DNA of 64,000 bases from assembly GCF_900107105.1 (NCBI RefSeq), contig NZ_FNOT01000005.1:42320-106319 (forward strand), in the 5' to 3' direction. The position numbers and the translations under genes are program-made. Every line of letters begins with the position of its first letter. Positions within the stretch are counted from its first letter, which is position 1. Below, one piece after another: positions 33,942 to 41,999 of this stretch. The notes beneath the pieces were generated by a model. The model was given only the letters and a program-made list of their open reading frames with translations, was not told the DNA's origin and made no database searches. The stretch is from Geodermatophilus africanus (GTDB lineage: Bacteria; Actinomycetota; Actinomycetes; Mycobacteriales; Geodermatophilaceae).

Positions 33942-34579
33942 GGGCACCCGCGACCCGCGACGAGGCGGTCGGCCAGCTCGTCGAGGTCGGCCGCCTGGCG
34001 GTGGAGCGCGGGCTGGTGCTGGCCAGCGGCGGCAACCTCTCCGCCCGGCTGCCGGGGGAGACCGAGTTCGTGGTGACCGCGGCCGGCACGTGGCTCGACC
34101 GGCTGACCTCCGCGGACTTCAGCGTGGTGACCCTGGACGGCGCGGTCACCCCCGGTGCCCCGAAGCCGTCGAGCGAGTGGAAGCTGCACCAGCGCACGTA
34201 CCGGGCCCGCCCGGACGTGAACGCCGTCGTCCACCTGCACCCGCAGCACGCCGTCCTGGTCGACGCCCTCGGCCACCGGATCCGGCTGATCACCCTCGAC
34301 CACGCCTGGTACGTCCGGTCGGTCGGCACGGTCCCGTACTCCCCGAACGGCTCCGATGAGCTCGCCGACGGGGCTGCCGAGCAGGCGCGGCAGCACGACT
34401 GCATCGTCCTGTCCCACCACGGCTGCTCGGCGCTGGGACCGGACGTCGGCATGGCCTTCCGACGGGCGCTCAACCTGGAGGAGGCGGCCACGGCCACCTA
34501 CCGCGCCCTGCTGCTCGGCGACACGGGCTGCACCTTCCCGCCGGAGGGCCTCGCCGGCCTCCGTCACGACCCGCCGTGA
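33938..34579 (+). CDS. Class II aldolase/adducin-family protein
   Basis: The 213-residue zinc aldolase resembles fuculose-1-phosphate/ribulose-phosphate aldolases. It has GLVLASGGNLSARL (phosphate site), SSEWKLHQ (catalytic acidic residue), the zinc ligands HLHPQH in VVHLHPQHAV, and a third His in LSHHGCSALG. It would split a ketose-1-phosphate into DHAP and an aldehyde. The ATGA overlap with the upstream isomerase gene indicates a two-step pathway; the neighbouring kinase or phosphorylase seen in some shunt operons is absent here. Length and motifs are normal. Confidence 0.88.
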   Translation: MRAPATRDEAVGQLVEVGRLAVERGLVLASGGNLSARLPGETEFVVTAAGTWLDRLTSADFSVVTLDGAVTPGAPKPSSEWKLHQRTYRARPDVNAVVHLHPQHAVLVDALGHRIRLITLDHAWYVRSVGTVPYSPNGSDELADGAAEQARQHDCIVLSHHGCSALGPDVGMAFRRALNLEEAATATYRALLLGDTGCTFPPEGLAGLRHDPP

Positions 34580-35039
34580 CCCGGACCACCGGCTGACCGC
34601 CTCCTCGAGGTGGTCGGGCGCGCAGAGGAGGACGTCGCGATCGTCGGCCACGACGACGTGCCGATCGCTCGTGAGGTCCCGATCCCGCTCGGCACCGTGC
34701 GCAGCCCGCTGCGGGAGGGGTGAGCAGACCGTGACCGCGCTCTGCGCCCGGCTGGAAGGAGGACATCGGAGTGGTCCGGCTGGCGCCCGAGAGGATCCGT
34801 CGGGCCTCCAGCGTCCGGGTCCGACGTGAGTAGGCGCACCTGAGGCGTGACAAGCCGCTGCGCCCATCGCGCCGAGTGCACCGATCGGTACGCGACCGAT
34901 GGGGGCCGGCGGCCATCGGCGGTGACCCCGGACACAGAAAGGTCGTGCGGATCTCCAACGGATCGCAGTGATGCCCCGTACGTACAGGTGACCCGCGCCT
35001 GCCGGGTCGGGACGATGGGCCACACCGAAGGAGCTCCTC
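34580..35039. other. 460-base region without a convincing gene
   Basis: No ORF here has a good start, ribosome-binding site and family match. On the plus strand, 34641-34724 reads ...IPLGTVRSPLREG, similar to the helix-turn-helix end of an ECF sigma-factor region 4, which may be a decayed fragment. On the minus strand an open stretch reads HVVVADDRDVLLCAPDHLEE, also with coding-like base use. The right part (about 34830-35039) is lower in GC and should hold the promoter of the secreted-protein gene. Confidence 0.3.
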
Positions 35040-35651
35040 ATGCGACTGGCAATCCGGACCGCAGTGATCACGACCATGGGCGTTGCCGCGCTGGGACTGG
35101 GCGCCTCCCCTGCGCTGGCCCACGGTGGCTACGGCGGTGGCGACGGCGGCAGCTACGGCGGCGTGCGCGCCACCTCCTACATCAACCCCGACAACGGCAT
35201 GCCGACGGAGAACCCGGACGTCGAGGACGACTCGTCCTGCGCCCGGCCCGACCAGAAGGACCGGCAGCAGCTCAGCGACCGGGGTGCGACGAACCGCAAC
35301 GTGCACAACGACGCCTGCTTCCTCGACCGCAAGGGCCAGAAGAAGAACGGCCCGGCCTCCTTCCAGAGCTCCGGGGTCGGCTACATCAGCGCCTGCCCCG
35401 ACCCGGACGGTGCCGGCCCCGAGTACGCGAAACTGTCGGACACCGACCGCGACGGCCGGATGGACCTGTGCTTCCAGTCCAGCTACCAGCAGACCGGCAA
35501 GCCCGGTGACCTCGAGTTCCACGCCCGGCTGAACAACGACAGCAAGCCCGGCACCCAGTACGTGGTGTGGTGCGCGGATGCGGATCGCGACGGCTGCCGT
35601 GACGAGCGGGTGAAGGACGACATCCGCATCGAGTGGACCAAGAAGGGTTGA
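35040..35651 (+). CDS. Secreted protein with calcium-loop-like DxDxDG repeats
   Basis: The 203-residue exported protein has a clear signal peptide (residues 1-27, cleavage after ALA) followed by a Gly-rich start (HGGYGGGDGG). The mature part has three or more Cys pairs and two EF-hand/thrombospondin-type-3-like loops, DTDRDGRMD (about residues 138-146) and DADRDGCRD (about 183-191), which can bind calcium. ATG 35040 is preceded by AAGGAG. The protein is hydrophilic and probably extracellular. I recognise no named family; it may be a surface or matrix protein. A hairpin terminator follows, suggesting a single-gene unit. Confidence 0.75.
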   Translation: MRLAIRTAVITTMGVAALGLGASPALAHGGYGGGDGGSYGGVRATSYINPDNGMPTENPDVEDDSSCARPDQKDRQQLSDRGATNRNVHNDACFLDRKGQKKNGPASFQSSGVGYISACPDPDGAGPEYAKLSDTDRDGRMDLCFQSSYQQTGKPGDLEFHARLNNDSKPGTQYVVWCADADRDGCRDERVKDDIRIEWTKKG

Positions 35652-35666
35652 TCTCGTCCGGGTGCG

Positions 35667-35702
35667 CTCCTCGTCGGGCCCCTGATCCGGCCCGACGGGG
35701 AG
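35667..35702 (+). terminator. Hairpin after the secreted-protein gene
   Basis: Arms CTCC-x-CGTCGGGCC and GGCCCGACG-x-GGAG (13 pairs with one mismatch) with an 8-base loop, starting 16 bases after the stop codon. Confidence 0.55.
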
Positions 35703-35798
35703 CCGGGGTCCCGCGCGGCCACAGCCGGTCGCCGAGGAACGGCCCCGGGGACGCCGGGAGTTCACGGACCTGCACGATCCGCGGAGCGCCCGCAGTGA

Positions 35799-36064
35799 TC
35801 AGCCGCGGACGGCGTCGAGGTAGTCGGGGTAGGCCGCGGCGACGTCCTCGACCTCGACGATGTCGGGGAAGTCGGCCGCGTCCTGGTGACCGAGGAGGAA
35901 GCGGACGGTCCGCCGGACCAGCTCCTCGTCGTCCACGTCCAGGCCGAGCTCCTCGCGGAGCCCGGGCTGAGCCGGAACCAGGACTCCGTCTCCGCGCCGT
36001 CGTCGCGCAGCCGCACGAGGAACTCGGACTCGCCCTGCGTCTCGATCTCGAAGGGGTCGGTCAT
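35799..36064 (-). pseudogene. Small conserved hypothetical gene with a single-base frameshift
   Basis: From ATG 36064 (AGGGGAC upstream) the frame reads MTDPFEIETQGESEFLVRL and on to WFRLSPG. It is then lost. From about 35963 a different frame continues smoothly as LREELGLDVDDEELVRRTV, FLLGHQDAADFPDIVEV and YPDYLDAVRG, ending in a TGA at 35799-35801. One base appears to be missing in the CCCGGG run at 35961-35966. Restored, the product would be an acidic protein of about 88 residues of a kind common in actinobacteria. It is either a real inactivation or a sequencing error in a GC run. Confidence 0.7.
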
Positions 36065-36252
36065 GTCCCCTCGCCTACCCAGCGGGCGGCCCGGGCACCG
36101 CCCGAGGCGCCGGGTGGCCGGCCTCCCCGCATGGCGGGCCGCCCGGAGCGGTCGGCGTCCGGCCGGCGGCGGGGACGGCTCCTTGTGGACGGCGACAAGC
36201 CCGGCGCCTGCGAGTGGTGACCTTACCGGTCGACGGACGCGGAGTCGCTGGT

Positions 36253-36258
36253 TAGCGT
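36253..36258 (+). promoter_or_regulatory. -10-like hexamer TAGCGT
   Basis: TAGCGT lies 55 bases upstream of the PPOX-fold gene start; TTACCG about 25 bases further upstream is a weak -35 candidate. Confidence 0.35.
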
Positions 36259-36313
36259 CCCGGCGAGCCCGTCCGCGACGGAGCGGACGGCCGTGACGTG
36301 GGGAGACGCACGC

Positions 36314-36835
36314 ATGGCGATCACAGTGGCGAAGTTCCGGGACGTCGCCGACGGTACGCAGCCCGGCCAGTTCCAGGTGGGGGACCACGAGGCGGTCGAC
36401 AGCCTCGAGGACCTGGATCCCGTCTACAAGCAGCTCATCGACGAGCCGGTCACGGCGGTCGTCGCGGTCATGGGCTCGACCGGGCGACCCAACCTCACCC
36501 CCGTCTGGTTCGACTACGAGGGCAACACGGTCCTGCTGAACCTCGCCACCCACCGCAAGAAGGTCGACTGGCTGCGCGCCGACCCCCAGGCGACCTTCCT
36601 GCTCATGAACCCGGCCAACCCCTACCACTGGCTCAGCATCAAGGCCACGGTCACCCGGGAGATCTCCGAGGACGACCCGGAGGAGGGCCCGCGGGTGACC
36701 GCGCAGCTCGACCGCATCTGGCGGAAGTACACGGGCGACGAGGGGTCCTACGGGTTGCGCGACCCCGGTCGCGACGAGCGGCGGGTGCTGTTCGAGCTGC
36801 GCGTCGACACGATCGCCACCTTCGGTCGCCCCTGA
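36314..36835 (+). CDS. Pyridoxamine-oxidase-like (PPOX class) F420/flavin protein
   Basis: The 173-residue split beta-barrel protein has the PPOX signature GSTGRPNLTPVWFDYEG (about residues 54-70) followed by LLNLATHRKKVDWLRADP and ATFLLMNPANPYHWLSIKA. This is typical of the small Rv1155-type family that binds F420 or FMN and reduces diverse substrates. The npdG gene at 4621 shows that F420 is probably made in this organism, but the cofactor cannot be decided from sequence. ATG 36314 was chosen (GGGGAGA upstream) over GTG 36293. Confidence 0.85.
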   Translation: MAITVAKFRDVADGTQPGQFQVGDHEAVDSLEDLDPVYKQLIDEPVTAVVAVMGSTGRPNLTPVWFDYEGNTVLLNLATHRKKVDWLRADPQATFLLMNPANPYHWLSIKATVTREISEDDPEEGPRVTAQLDRIWRKYTGDEGSYGLRDPGRDERRVLFELRVDTIATFGRP

Positions 36836-36914
36836 GACGGCCCGGCCGCCGGGCCCACGGTCGCCGGGCTCGGAACCGGTTCGCCGGAGCCCGGCCTCGG
36901 CCAGGCTCGGAGGC

Positions 36915-37227
36915 ATGACCGACGCCTCCGGACCGCCCTTCCGCGCCGACCACGTCGGCAGCGTCCCGCGCCCGCAGCGCCTGCTCGACGCCCGCGCCCG
37001 CTACGCCGCCGGCGAGATCGACGCGGCCGAGCTGCGCGGCATCGAGGACGAGGCGATCACCGACGTCGTCCGGCTGCAGGGGGACGTCGGCCTGCGGAGC
37101 AGCTGGCGCTGTCTCCGCAGTGCGGGTTCTCCTCGACCTTGGAGGGCAACGCGCTGACCCGCGACGAGCAGGTCGCCGAGCTGGCGCTCGTCGTCGAGAC
37201 GCCCAGGAGGTCTGGGGCCACGCCTGA
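36915..37227 (+). pseudogene. Cobalamin-independent methionine-synthase-like gene, internally deleted and frameshifted
   Basis: The first 55-60 codons (MTDASGPPFRADHVGS, DVVRLQGDVGLRS) match the N-terminus of the roughly 370-residue MetE C-terminal-domain-like (YxjG-type) family. At about 37095 the sequence jumps to EQLALSPQCGFSSTLEGN, which matches the very end of the same family, including the zinc-ligand Cys. About 270 codons are missing. A further base is missing near 37200 (GAGACGCCC for GAGACGGCCC), after which the family ending QEVWGHA and TGA 37225 appear in another frame. The product cannot be functional. The junction shows GCGGAGC, compatible with short-homology deletion. Confidence 0.8.
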
Positions 37228-37362
37228 TGGGTCACGGGCCGGTCACGACCCGGCCGCGACCAGGTTCCTGGCTGGTGGGACGGGCCGCGCCCTTGGCATG
37301 CTCGCTGGGTCCACGGAGACGGCGTCGTCCGGGCGCCGTCCGCGCATGCAGGGAGGACGAAC

Positions 37363-39600
37363 GTGTCCACCACCGTCAGCAGGTCCGACACCGACGGAGG
37401 ACCCCCGGGAGGGGCCGGCCGTCGCCGTCCGACGTTGAAGAGCGTCCTGGTGTGGACGGCGGTGGCGATCGTCGGCGCCGTCGCCTGGACGGTGCTCGCG
37501 CTGGCACGCGGGGAGACCGTCTCGGCCCTCTGGATCCTCTTCGCCGCGCTCTGCTCCTACGCGATCGCCTACCGCTTCTACGCCCGGTTCATCGCCTACC
37601 GGGTCCTCAGGGTCGATGACCGGCGGGCCACCCCGGCCGAGCGGCTGCACAACGGCATCGACTTCGACGTGACCGACCGGCGGGTGCTGTTCGGCCACCA
37701 CTTCGCCGCGATCGCCGGCGCCGGCCCGCTGGTCGGGCCCGTGCTCGCCGCGCAGATGGGTTACCTACCGGGCACCATCTGGATCGTCGTCGGCGTCATC
37801 TTCGCTGGCGCGGTGCAGGACATGACGGTGCTGTTCTTCTCGATGCGCCGCAACGGCAAGAGCCTGGGCCAGATGGTGCGCGAGGAGATCGGCATCGTCG
37901 GCGGCATCGCGGCGCTCATCGCCGTCTTCGCCATCATGATCATCATCCTGGCCGTCCTCGCGCTGATCGTCGTCAACGCGCTCGCCGAGTCCCCGTGGGG
38001 CGTGTTCTCCATCGCCCTGACCATCCCGATCGCCCTGTTCATGGGCGTCTACCTGCGGATCATCCGGCCAGGCCGCGTCCTCGAGGCCACCGCCATCGGC
38101 GTCGTCCTGCTGCTGGCCGCGGTCATCGGCGGCGGCCTGATCGACGACACCGGGCTCGGTGAGGCGCTGACCCTCTCCAAGGAGTGGCTGGTCCTCGCCC
38201 TGGTGGTCTACGGGTTCGTGGCCTCGGTGCTGCCGGTGTGGCTGCTGCTCACCCCGCGCGACTACCTGTCGACGTTCATGAAGATCGGTGTCATCGTCCT
38301 GCTCGCCATCGGCCTGCTCCTGGCCCGGCCGGTGCTGCAGGCCGACGCGGTCAGCGAGTTCGCCCGGGAGGGCACCGGCCCGGTCTTCGCCGGGTCGCTG
38401 TTCCCGTTCGTCTTCATCACCATCGCCTGCGGCGCGCTGTCGGGCTTCCACGCCCTGATCTCGTCCGGGACGACGCCGAAGATGGTCGCCAAGGAGAGCC
38501 AGGTCCGCCTCATCGGCTACGGCGGCATGCTCATGGAGTCCTTCGTCGCCATCAGCGCCCTGATCGCGGCGGTGGTCATCGACCAGGGGCTCTACTTCGC
38601 GATGAACGCGCCGGCCGGCGTCACCGGCGGCACGGCGGAGAGCGCCGCCTCCTACGTCAACGGGCTGGGTTTCGACACCACGGCGCAGGACCTGGCAGCG
38701 GCCTCCGCGGCGATCCAGGAGCCGAGCCTGGTCTCCCGCACCGGCGGCGCGCCGACCCTGGCCGTCGGCATCGCCAACATCCTGTCGCAGGCGTTCGGCG
38801 CCGGGATGGCGGCCTTCTGGTACCACTTCGCGATCATGTTCGAGGCGCTGTTCATCCTCACCGCCGTCGACGCCGGCACCCGCGTGGGCCGGTTCATGCT
38901 CCAGGACACGATCGGCAACGTCTGGAAGCGCTTCGGCGACCTGTCCTGGCGGCCCGGCAACATCATGGCCAGCGCCGTGGTGGTCGCGCTGTGGGGCTAC
39001 ATCCTCTACGTCGGGGTCACCGACCCCCTCGGTGGCGTCAACCAGCTCTTCCCGCTGTTCGGCATCGCCAACCAGCTGCTGGCCGGCATCGCCCTGACCC
39101 TCGTCACCGTGCTGCTGATCAAGCACGGCAAGGCGAAGTACGCCTGGGTCACCGGGATCCCGCTGGCCTGGGACCTCATCATCACGATGACGGCGAGCTG
39201 GCAGAAGGTGTTCTCGGCCGACCCGAGGGTCGGCTACTTCGCGCAGCGGCAGCGGTACGCCGACGCCCAAGCGGCGGGGGAGCTCCTGGCACCGGCGCAG
39301 GACGCCGACCAGATGGACCGGATCATCTACAACTCGACGCTGAACGGCGTGCTGCAGGCCGTCTTCGCGCTGTTGGTCCTCGTGGTGGTGGTGAACGCCG
39401 TCGTCGTGATCGCCCGGGCGCTCCGGGCCCGCGGCGCGGTGCCGACCACCGAGGAGCCGGCAGTGCCGTCGTCGATCGTCGAGCCCGCCGGCCTGTTCGC
39501 GACCGCGGAGGAGAAGCGCGCCATGGCCGAGCAGGAGCGGCTGGTCGGCGCGGGCGCGCGGGGCCACGGCACCTTCACGCAGGAGGGTCCGTCGCGGTGA
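37363..39600 (+). CDS. cstA: Carbon starvation protein A (peptide/pyruvate transporter family)
   Basis: The 745-residue CstA/BtsT-type transporter has about 16-18 membrane helices. Family landmarks are visible: HFAAIAGAGPLVGPVLAAQMGY (as HFAAIAGAGP and VLAAQMGYLPG), the ALSGFHALISSGTTPK region and GGVNQLFPLFGIANQLLA. Members import pyruvate or peptides, typically when carbon is short. GTG 37363 has GGGAGGACG upstream. Its stop overlaps the start of a YbdD/YjiX-like gene, the usual CstA partner. The C-terminal cytoplasmic tail (about 60 residues) is charged and ends HGTFTQEGPSR. Confidence 0.94.
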   Translation: MSTTVSRSDTDGGPPGGAGRRRPTLKSVLVWTAVAIVGAVAWTVLALARGETVSALWILFAALCSYAIAYRFYARFIAYRVLRVDDRRATPAERLHNGIDFDVTDRRVLFGHHFAAIAGAGPLVGPVLAAQMGYLPGTIWIVVGVIFAGAVQDMTVLFFSMRRNGKSLGQMVREEIGIVGGIAALIAVFAIMIIILAVLALIVVNALAESPWGVFSIALTIPIALFMGVYLRIIRPGRVLEATAIGVVLLLAAVIGGGLIDDTGLGEALTLSKEWLVLALVVYGFVASVLPVWLLLTPRDYLSTFMKIGVIVLLAIGLLLARPVLQADAVSEFAREGTGPVFAGSLFPFVFITIACGALSGFHALISSGTTPKMVAKESQVRLIGYGGMLMESFVAISALIAAVVIDQGLYFAMNAPAGVTGGTAESAASYVNGLGFDTTAQDLAAASAAIQEPSLVSRTGGAPTLAVGIANILSQAFGAGMAAFWYHFAIMFEALFILTAVDAGTRVGRFMLQDTIGNVWKRFGDLSWRPGNIMASAVVVALWGYILYVGVTDPLGGVNQLFPLFGIANQLLAGIALTLVTVLLIKHGKAKYAWVTGIPLAWDLIITMTASWQKVFSADPRVGYFAQRQRYADAQAAGELLAPAQDADQMDRIIYNSTLNGVLQAVFALLVLVVVVNAVVVIARALRARGAVPTTEEPAVPSSIVEPAGLFATAEEKRAMAEQERLVGAGARGHGTFTQEGPSR

Positions 39601-39809
39601 CCGGGGGGAACGCCACCGCCGTCCGGTCAGCTGTCACCCGGGCTCTGAGAGGGGTGCACTGGTACCTCAAGGAGCTCACCGGAGAGGCGCGGTGGGACGA
39701 CTACCTGCGGCACTGCTCCGAGCACGGGCACCAGCCGATGAGCCGGCGGGAATTCGAGCGGCGCCGCGCCGACGAGCGGGAGCGCAACCCGGTCAGCCGC
39801 TGCTGCTGA
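39597..39809 (+). CDS. YbdD/YjiX (DUF466) family protein
   Basis: The 70-residue basic protein ALRGVHWYLKELTGEARWDD, then YLRHCSEHGHQPMSRREFERRR and NPVSRCC, is the small YbdD/YjiX partner encoded after cstA/btsT in many bacteria. E. coli YjiX and YbdD are needed for activity of the pyruvate transporters. GTG 39597 overlaps the cstA stop (GTGA), so translation is coupled. A strong hairpin terminator follows 10 bases after the stop, closing the operon. Confidence 0.88.
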   Translation: MTGGNATAVRSAVTRALRGVHWYLKELTGEARWDDYLRHCSEHGHQPMSRREFERRRADERERNPVSRCC

Positions 39810-39819
39810 GCCGCTGACG

Positions 39820-39861
39820 ACCGCGGCCCCGGCCCCCTGCCGAGGGGACCGGGGCCGCGGT
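39820..39861 (+). terminator. Strong hairpin after cstA-ybdD
   Basis: Perfect 13-bp arms ACCGCGGCCCCGG and CCGGGGCCGCGGT with a loop that itself pairs (CCCC/GGGG). It closes the cstA operon. Confidence 0.7.
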
Positions 39862-40001
39862 GCGTCCCGGGCCGGCTCGCCCGTCACGGGAAACCCGCGG
39901 CGTCACACCCATGTGCGGAGCCCGTCCACCCGGCGCGCGGGGCTGCCGAGATCGGGGGCACGTTGCCGTGGCCCCACGGGCCCGTCCGAGAGGTGGCACC
40001 C

Positions 40002-40337
40002 GTGTCCGTGCCGTCGTCGCCCGACCGTCGCCGCACCGAGCTGTCCACCGGCATGTCCCTGCTCGCCAGCGCGGCTGCCGATCTCGGGGTGGGCGCCCAG
40101 CCCGAGGTCCGCGTGCTGCGGGACGGCCGGCTCTGGCTCGCCGAGCTGGGGAGGGCGGTGACCGCGGCGGACGTCTACCAGGCCGCCCGCGGCCTGGTCG
40201 CCGCCCAGCTCGAGGCGATCGCCGACGTCTCGGGCCGGCCGGTGGAGGACCACGCACTCGCCTGGCTGGTGACCCTGCAGGCCAACGAGGTCATGGTCGG
40301 TCTCGACGACCTCGACCTGGAGGGTGACGCGGCCTGA
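40002..40337 (+). CDS. Hypothetical protein
   Basis: The 111-residue product starts VSVPSSPDRRR at a GTG with GAGGTGG upstream; an ATG at 39963 would add 13 residues without a clear ribosome-binding site. The body (MSLLASAAADLGVG, VRVLRDGRLWLAELG, TAADVYQAARGLVA, LVTLQANEVMVGLDDL) looks like a compact alpha/beta domain of about 90 residues. Codon use is normal for the region. I recognise no family. A dispersed repeat begins two bases after its stop. Confidence 0.6.
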   Translation: MSVPSSPDRRRTELSTGMSLLASAAADLGVGAQPEVRVLRDGRLWLAELGRAVTAADVYQAARGLVAAQLEAIADVSGRPVEDHALAWLVTLQANEVMVGLDDLDLEGDAA

Positions 40338-40338
40338 A

Positions 40339-40442
40339 GAAGGACCTCCCTGCCCCCCGCCACTCGCCAGCTCGCGGCGGGACCCTGCAGGGAGGCCGTT
40401 CCAGCACCTCACGAGGCTCGCGGCGAGCCTCTGGACGGGGCC
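40339..40442 (+). repeat. Dispersed stop-codon-abutting repeat with long tail
   Basis: GAAGGACCTCCCTGCCCCCC, a centre CACTCGCCAGCTCGCGGCGG, then ACCCTGCAGGGAGGCC, with compensating changes in both arms (CTCCC/GGGAG). The tail GTTCCAGCACCTCACGAGG to CTCTGGACGGGGCC is also found at 4404 and, in part, at 54652. Confidence 0.85.
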
Positions 40443-40475
40443 GGGCCAGCGACGGGGCTGCAGGGGTTCGGTCCC

Positions 40476-41999
40476 TCAGCCGGCCGCGGGCGCGGGCTCG
40501 GGACGGGGCTCCTCCGCGGGGCCCGGCTCCTCCCGCCGTCGTCGCAGCGTGACCCCGCGCAGCGCCAGCGCGGCGGCCGGCGGCAGGACGGCCAGCGTGG
40601 GCAGCACGTAGCGGAAGTCGAACGAGGCGGTCGCCGCGGGCCCCACCATGAGGGTGAGCCCGATCAGCGCCAGCAGCGCCGGGTCCAGCCGGTCCCGCCA
40701 CCCACGCCGGCGCAGGAAGAGGGCACCGAGGCCGACCAGCATGCACACGCCGAGCAGCGGGCCGGGTGTGTAGAAGTAGCGCTGGTAGGAGCGCAGGTCG
40801 CCGACCATCTCCTCGTCGTAGCCAAAGGGGCCGGGGGCGAGCACCGGCGTGCAGTCGTACTGCTCCACCGGCTCGGGCCGGGGGAACGCCCACCACGTCG
40901 GGCAGGTGTCCTGCGGGCCCGAGACCCGGCCGGGCTCGACGTAGTGCACGGTCTCGGAGAGCAGCTGGCGGAGGTAGTCCCACGGCTGCCCAGCGATCGC
41001 GATCGTGGCGAACTCCGCGAGCTCCTCCTCCGACCACACCCGCTCGCCGTCGACCACGGCGTTGGCCGGGCTGTCGGCGAACCAGACGAACTGGTCGCCG
41101 GGGCGGCGCTCCTCGGGCGGCAGGTCTGGGCACAGCGGCTGCAGCCGCTCGGGCACGTCCAGCTCCTCGCACTGGACGAAGGTGGCGACCCGCCCGTAGA
41201 GGAAGTGGCCGGTGTAGTCGGTGAGCCCGAACGAGCCGTGCACGCTGCCGAACCAGGCGGCGTAGGGCACCAGCACCGCCGCGACGCCGCCGAGGAACGC
41301 CACGACCGCCGGCCAGCGCAGCGTCCGGACCAGCAGCCGGACGACGAGGTAGACGAACACCACGCCGACGAGAAACAGCCCCACCGTGCGGGTGAGCGTC
41401 AGCAGGCCCAGGACGGCGCCGACCGCCGCGACCAGCGGGGGTCCCGGCCGCTCACGGACCAGCAGGAGCACCAGCGCGACGGCCATGAGGAACACGAAGA
41501 GCGTCTCGGCCAGGATGAAGTGCTCGACGTTAAGCAGGTAGGCGTCGAACCCCAGCGGCAGGACGGCGAGCAGGCTCAGCCAGCGGGGGACGCCGCGGCG
41601 CTGCAGCAGCGCGTAGACCAGCACCACGACCGCCAGGCCGAGCACGTGCTGGACGATCGCCACCTCGCGGAACGTGGTGACCGGGTTCAGCAGGGCCAGG
41701 AAGGCCGAGTAGCCCCACGGCCGGTCGACGGCGGGCTCGACCCACTCGGCCCGGTCGACGTAGGTGCCCGAGTCGGGGAACCACAGCGCCGTCGAGTACG
41801 CCGCGGTCACGTAGCCGCGCGCGACCGCGGCGAGGGCGAGCACGACGAGGAAGACGGCGTGCCGGCGGACCAGCCGCAGCGCGCGGGCCACCGGTCCGGG
41901 ACGCGGGGCGTCAGCCACCCCGGACGCGGACGCGCCCGCCGCCGGCGCGGGGTCCTCGAGGGACTCCGGCCGGCGGCGGGCGCCGGGTGCCTGCGTCAC
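40476..41999 (-). CDS. Polytopic GT-C-type membrane glycosyltransferase
   Basis: The 507-residue protein has a disordered cytoplasmic N-terminus, then about 10-11 membrane helices. An early extracytoplasmic loop contains PDSGTYVDRAEW, the acidic motif typical of GT-C/PMT-like glycosyltransferases (GT39/GT87 style). A large extracytoplasmic domain (about residues 275-400) holds several cysteines. It would transfer a sugar from a polyprenyl-phosphate donor outside the membrane. The GTG start overlaps the stop of the flavoprotein gene (GTGA), so the two are translated together. The acceptor is unknown. Confidence 0.75.
   Translation of the reverse strand: MTQAPGARRRPESLEDPAPAAGASASGVADAPRPGPVARALRLVRRHAVFLVVLALAAVARGYVTAAYSTALWFPDSGTYVDRAEWVEPAVDRPWGYSAFLALLNPVTTFREVAIVQHVLGLAVVVLVYALLQRRGVPRWLSLLAVLPLGFDAYLLNVEHFILAETLFVFLMAVALVLLLVRERPGPPLVAAVGAVLGLLTLTRTVGLFLVGVVFVYLVVRLLVRTLRWPAVVAFLGGVAAVLVPYAAWFGSVHGSFGLTDYTGHFLYGRVATFVQCEELDVPERLQPLCPDLPPEERRPGDQFVWFADSPANAVVDGERVWSEEELAEFATIAIAGQPWDYLRQLLSETVHYVEPGRVSGPQDTCPTWWAFPRPEPVEQYDCTPVLAPGPFGYDEEMVGDLRSYQRYFYTPGPLLGVCMLVGLGALFLRRRGWRDRLDPALLALIGLTLMVGPAATASFDFRYVLPTLAVLPPAAALALRGVTLRRRREEPGPAEEPRPEPAPAAG

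Noticed and set aside
36131..36220. 29-codon plus-strand ORF between the frameshifted gene and the PPOX gene
   Set aside because: No ribosome-binding site, Arg-rich composition and no similarity recognised; treated as non-coding promoter region.
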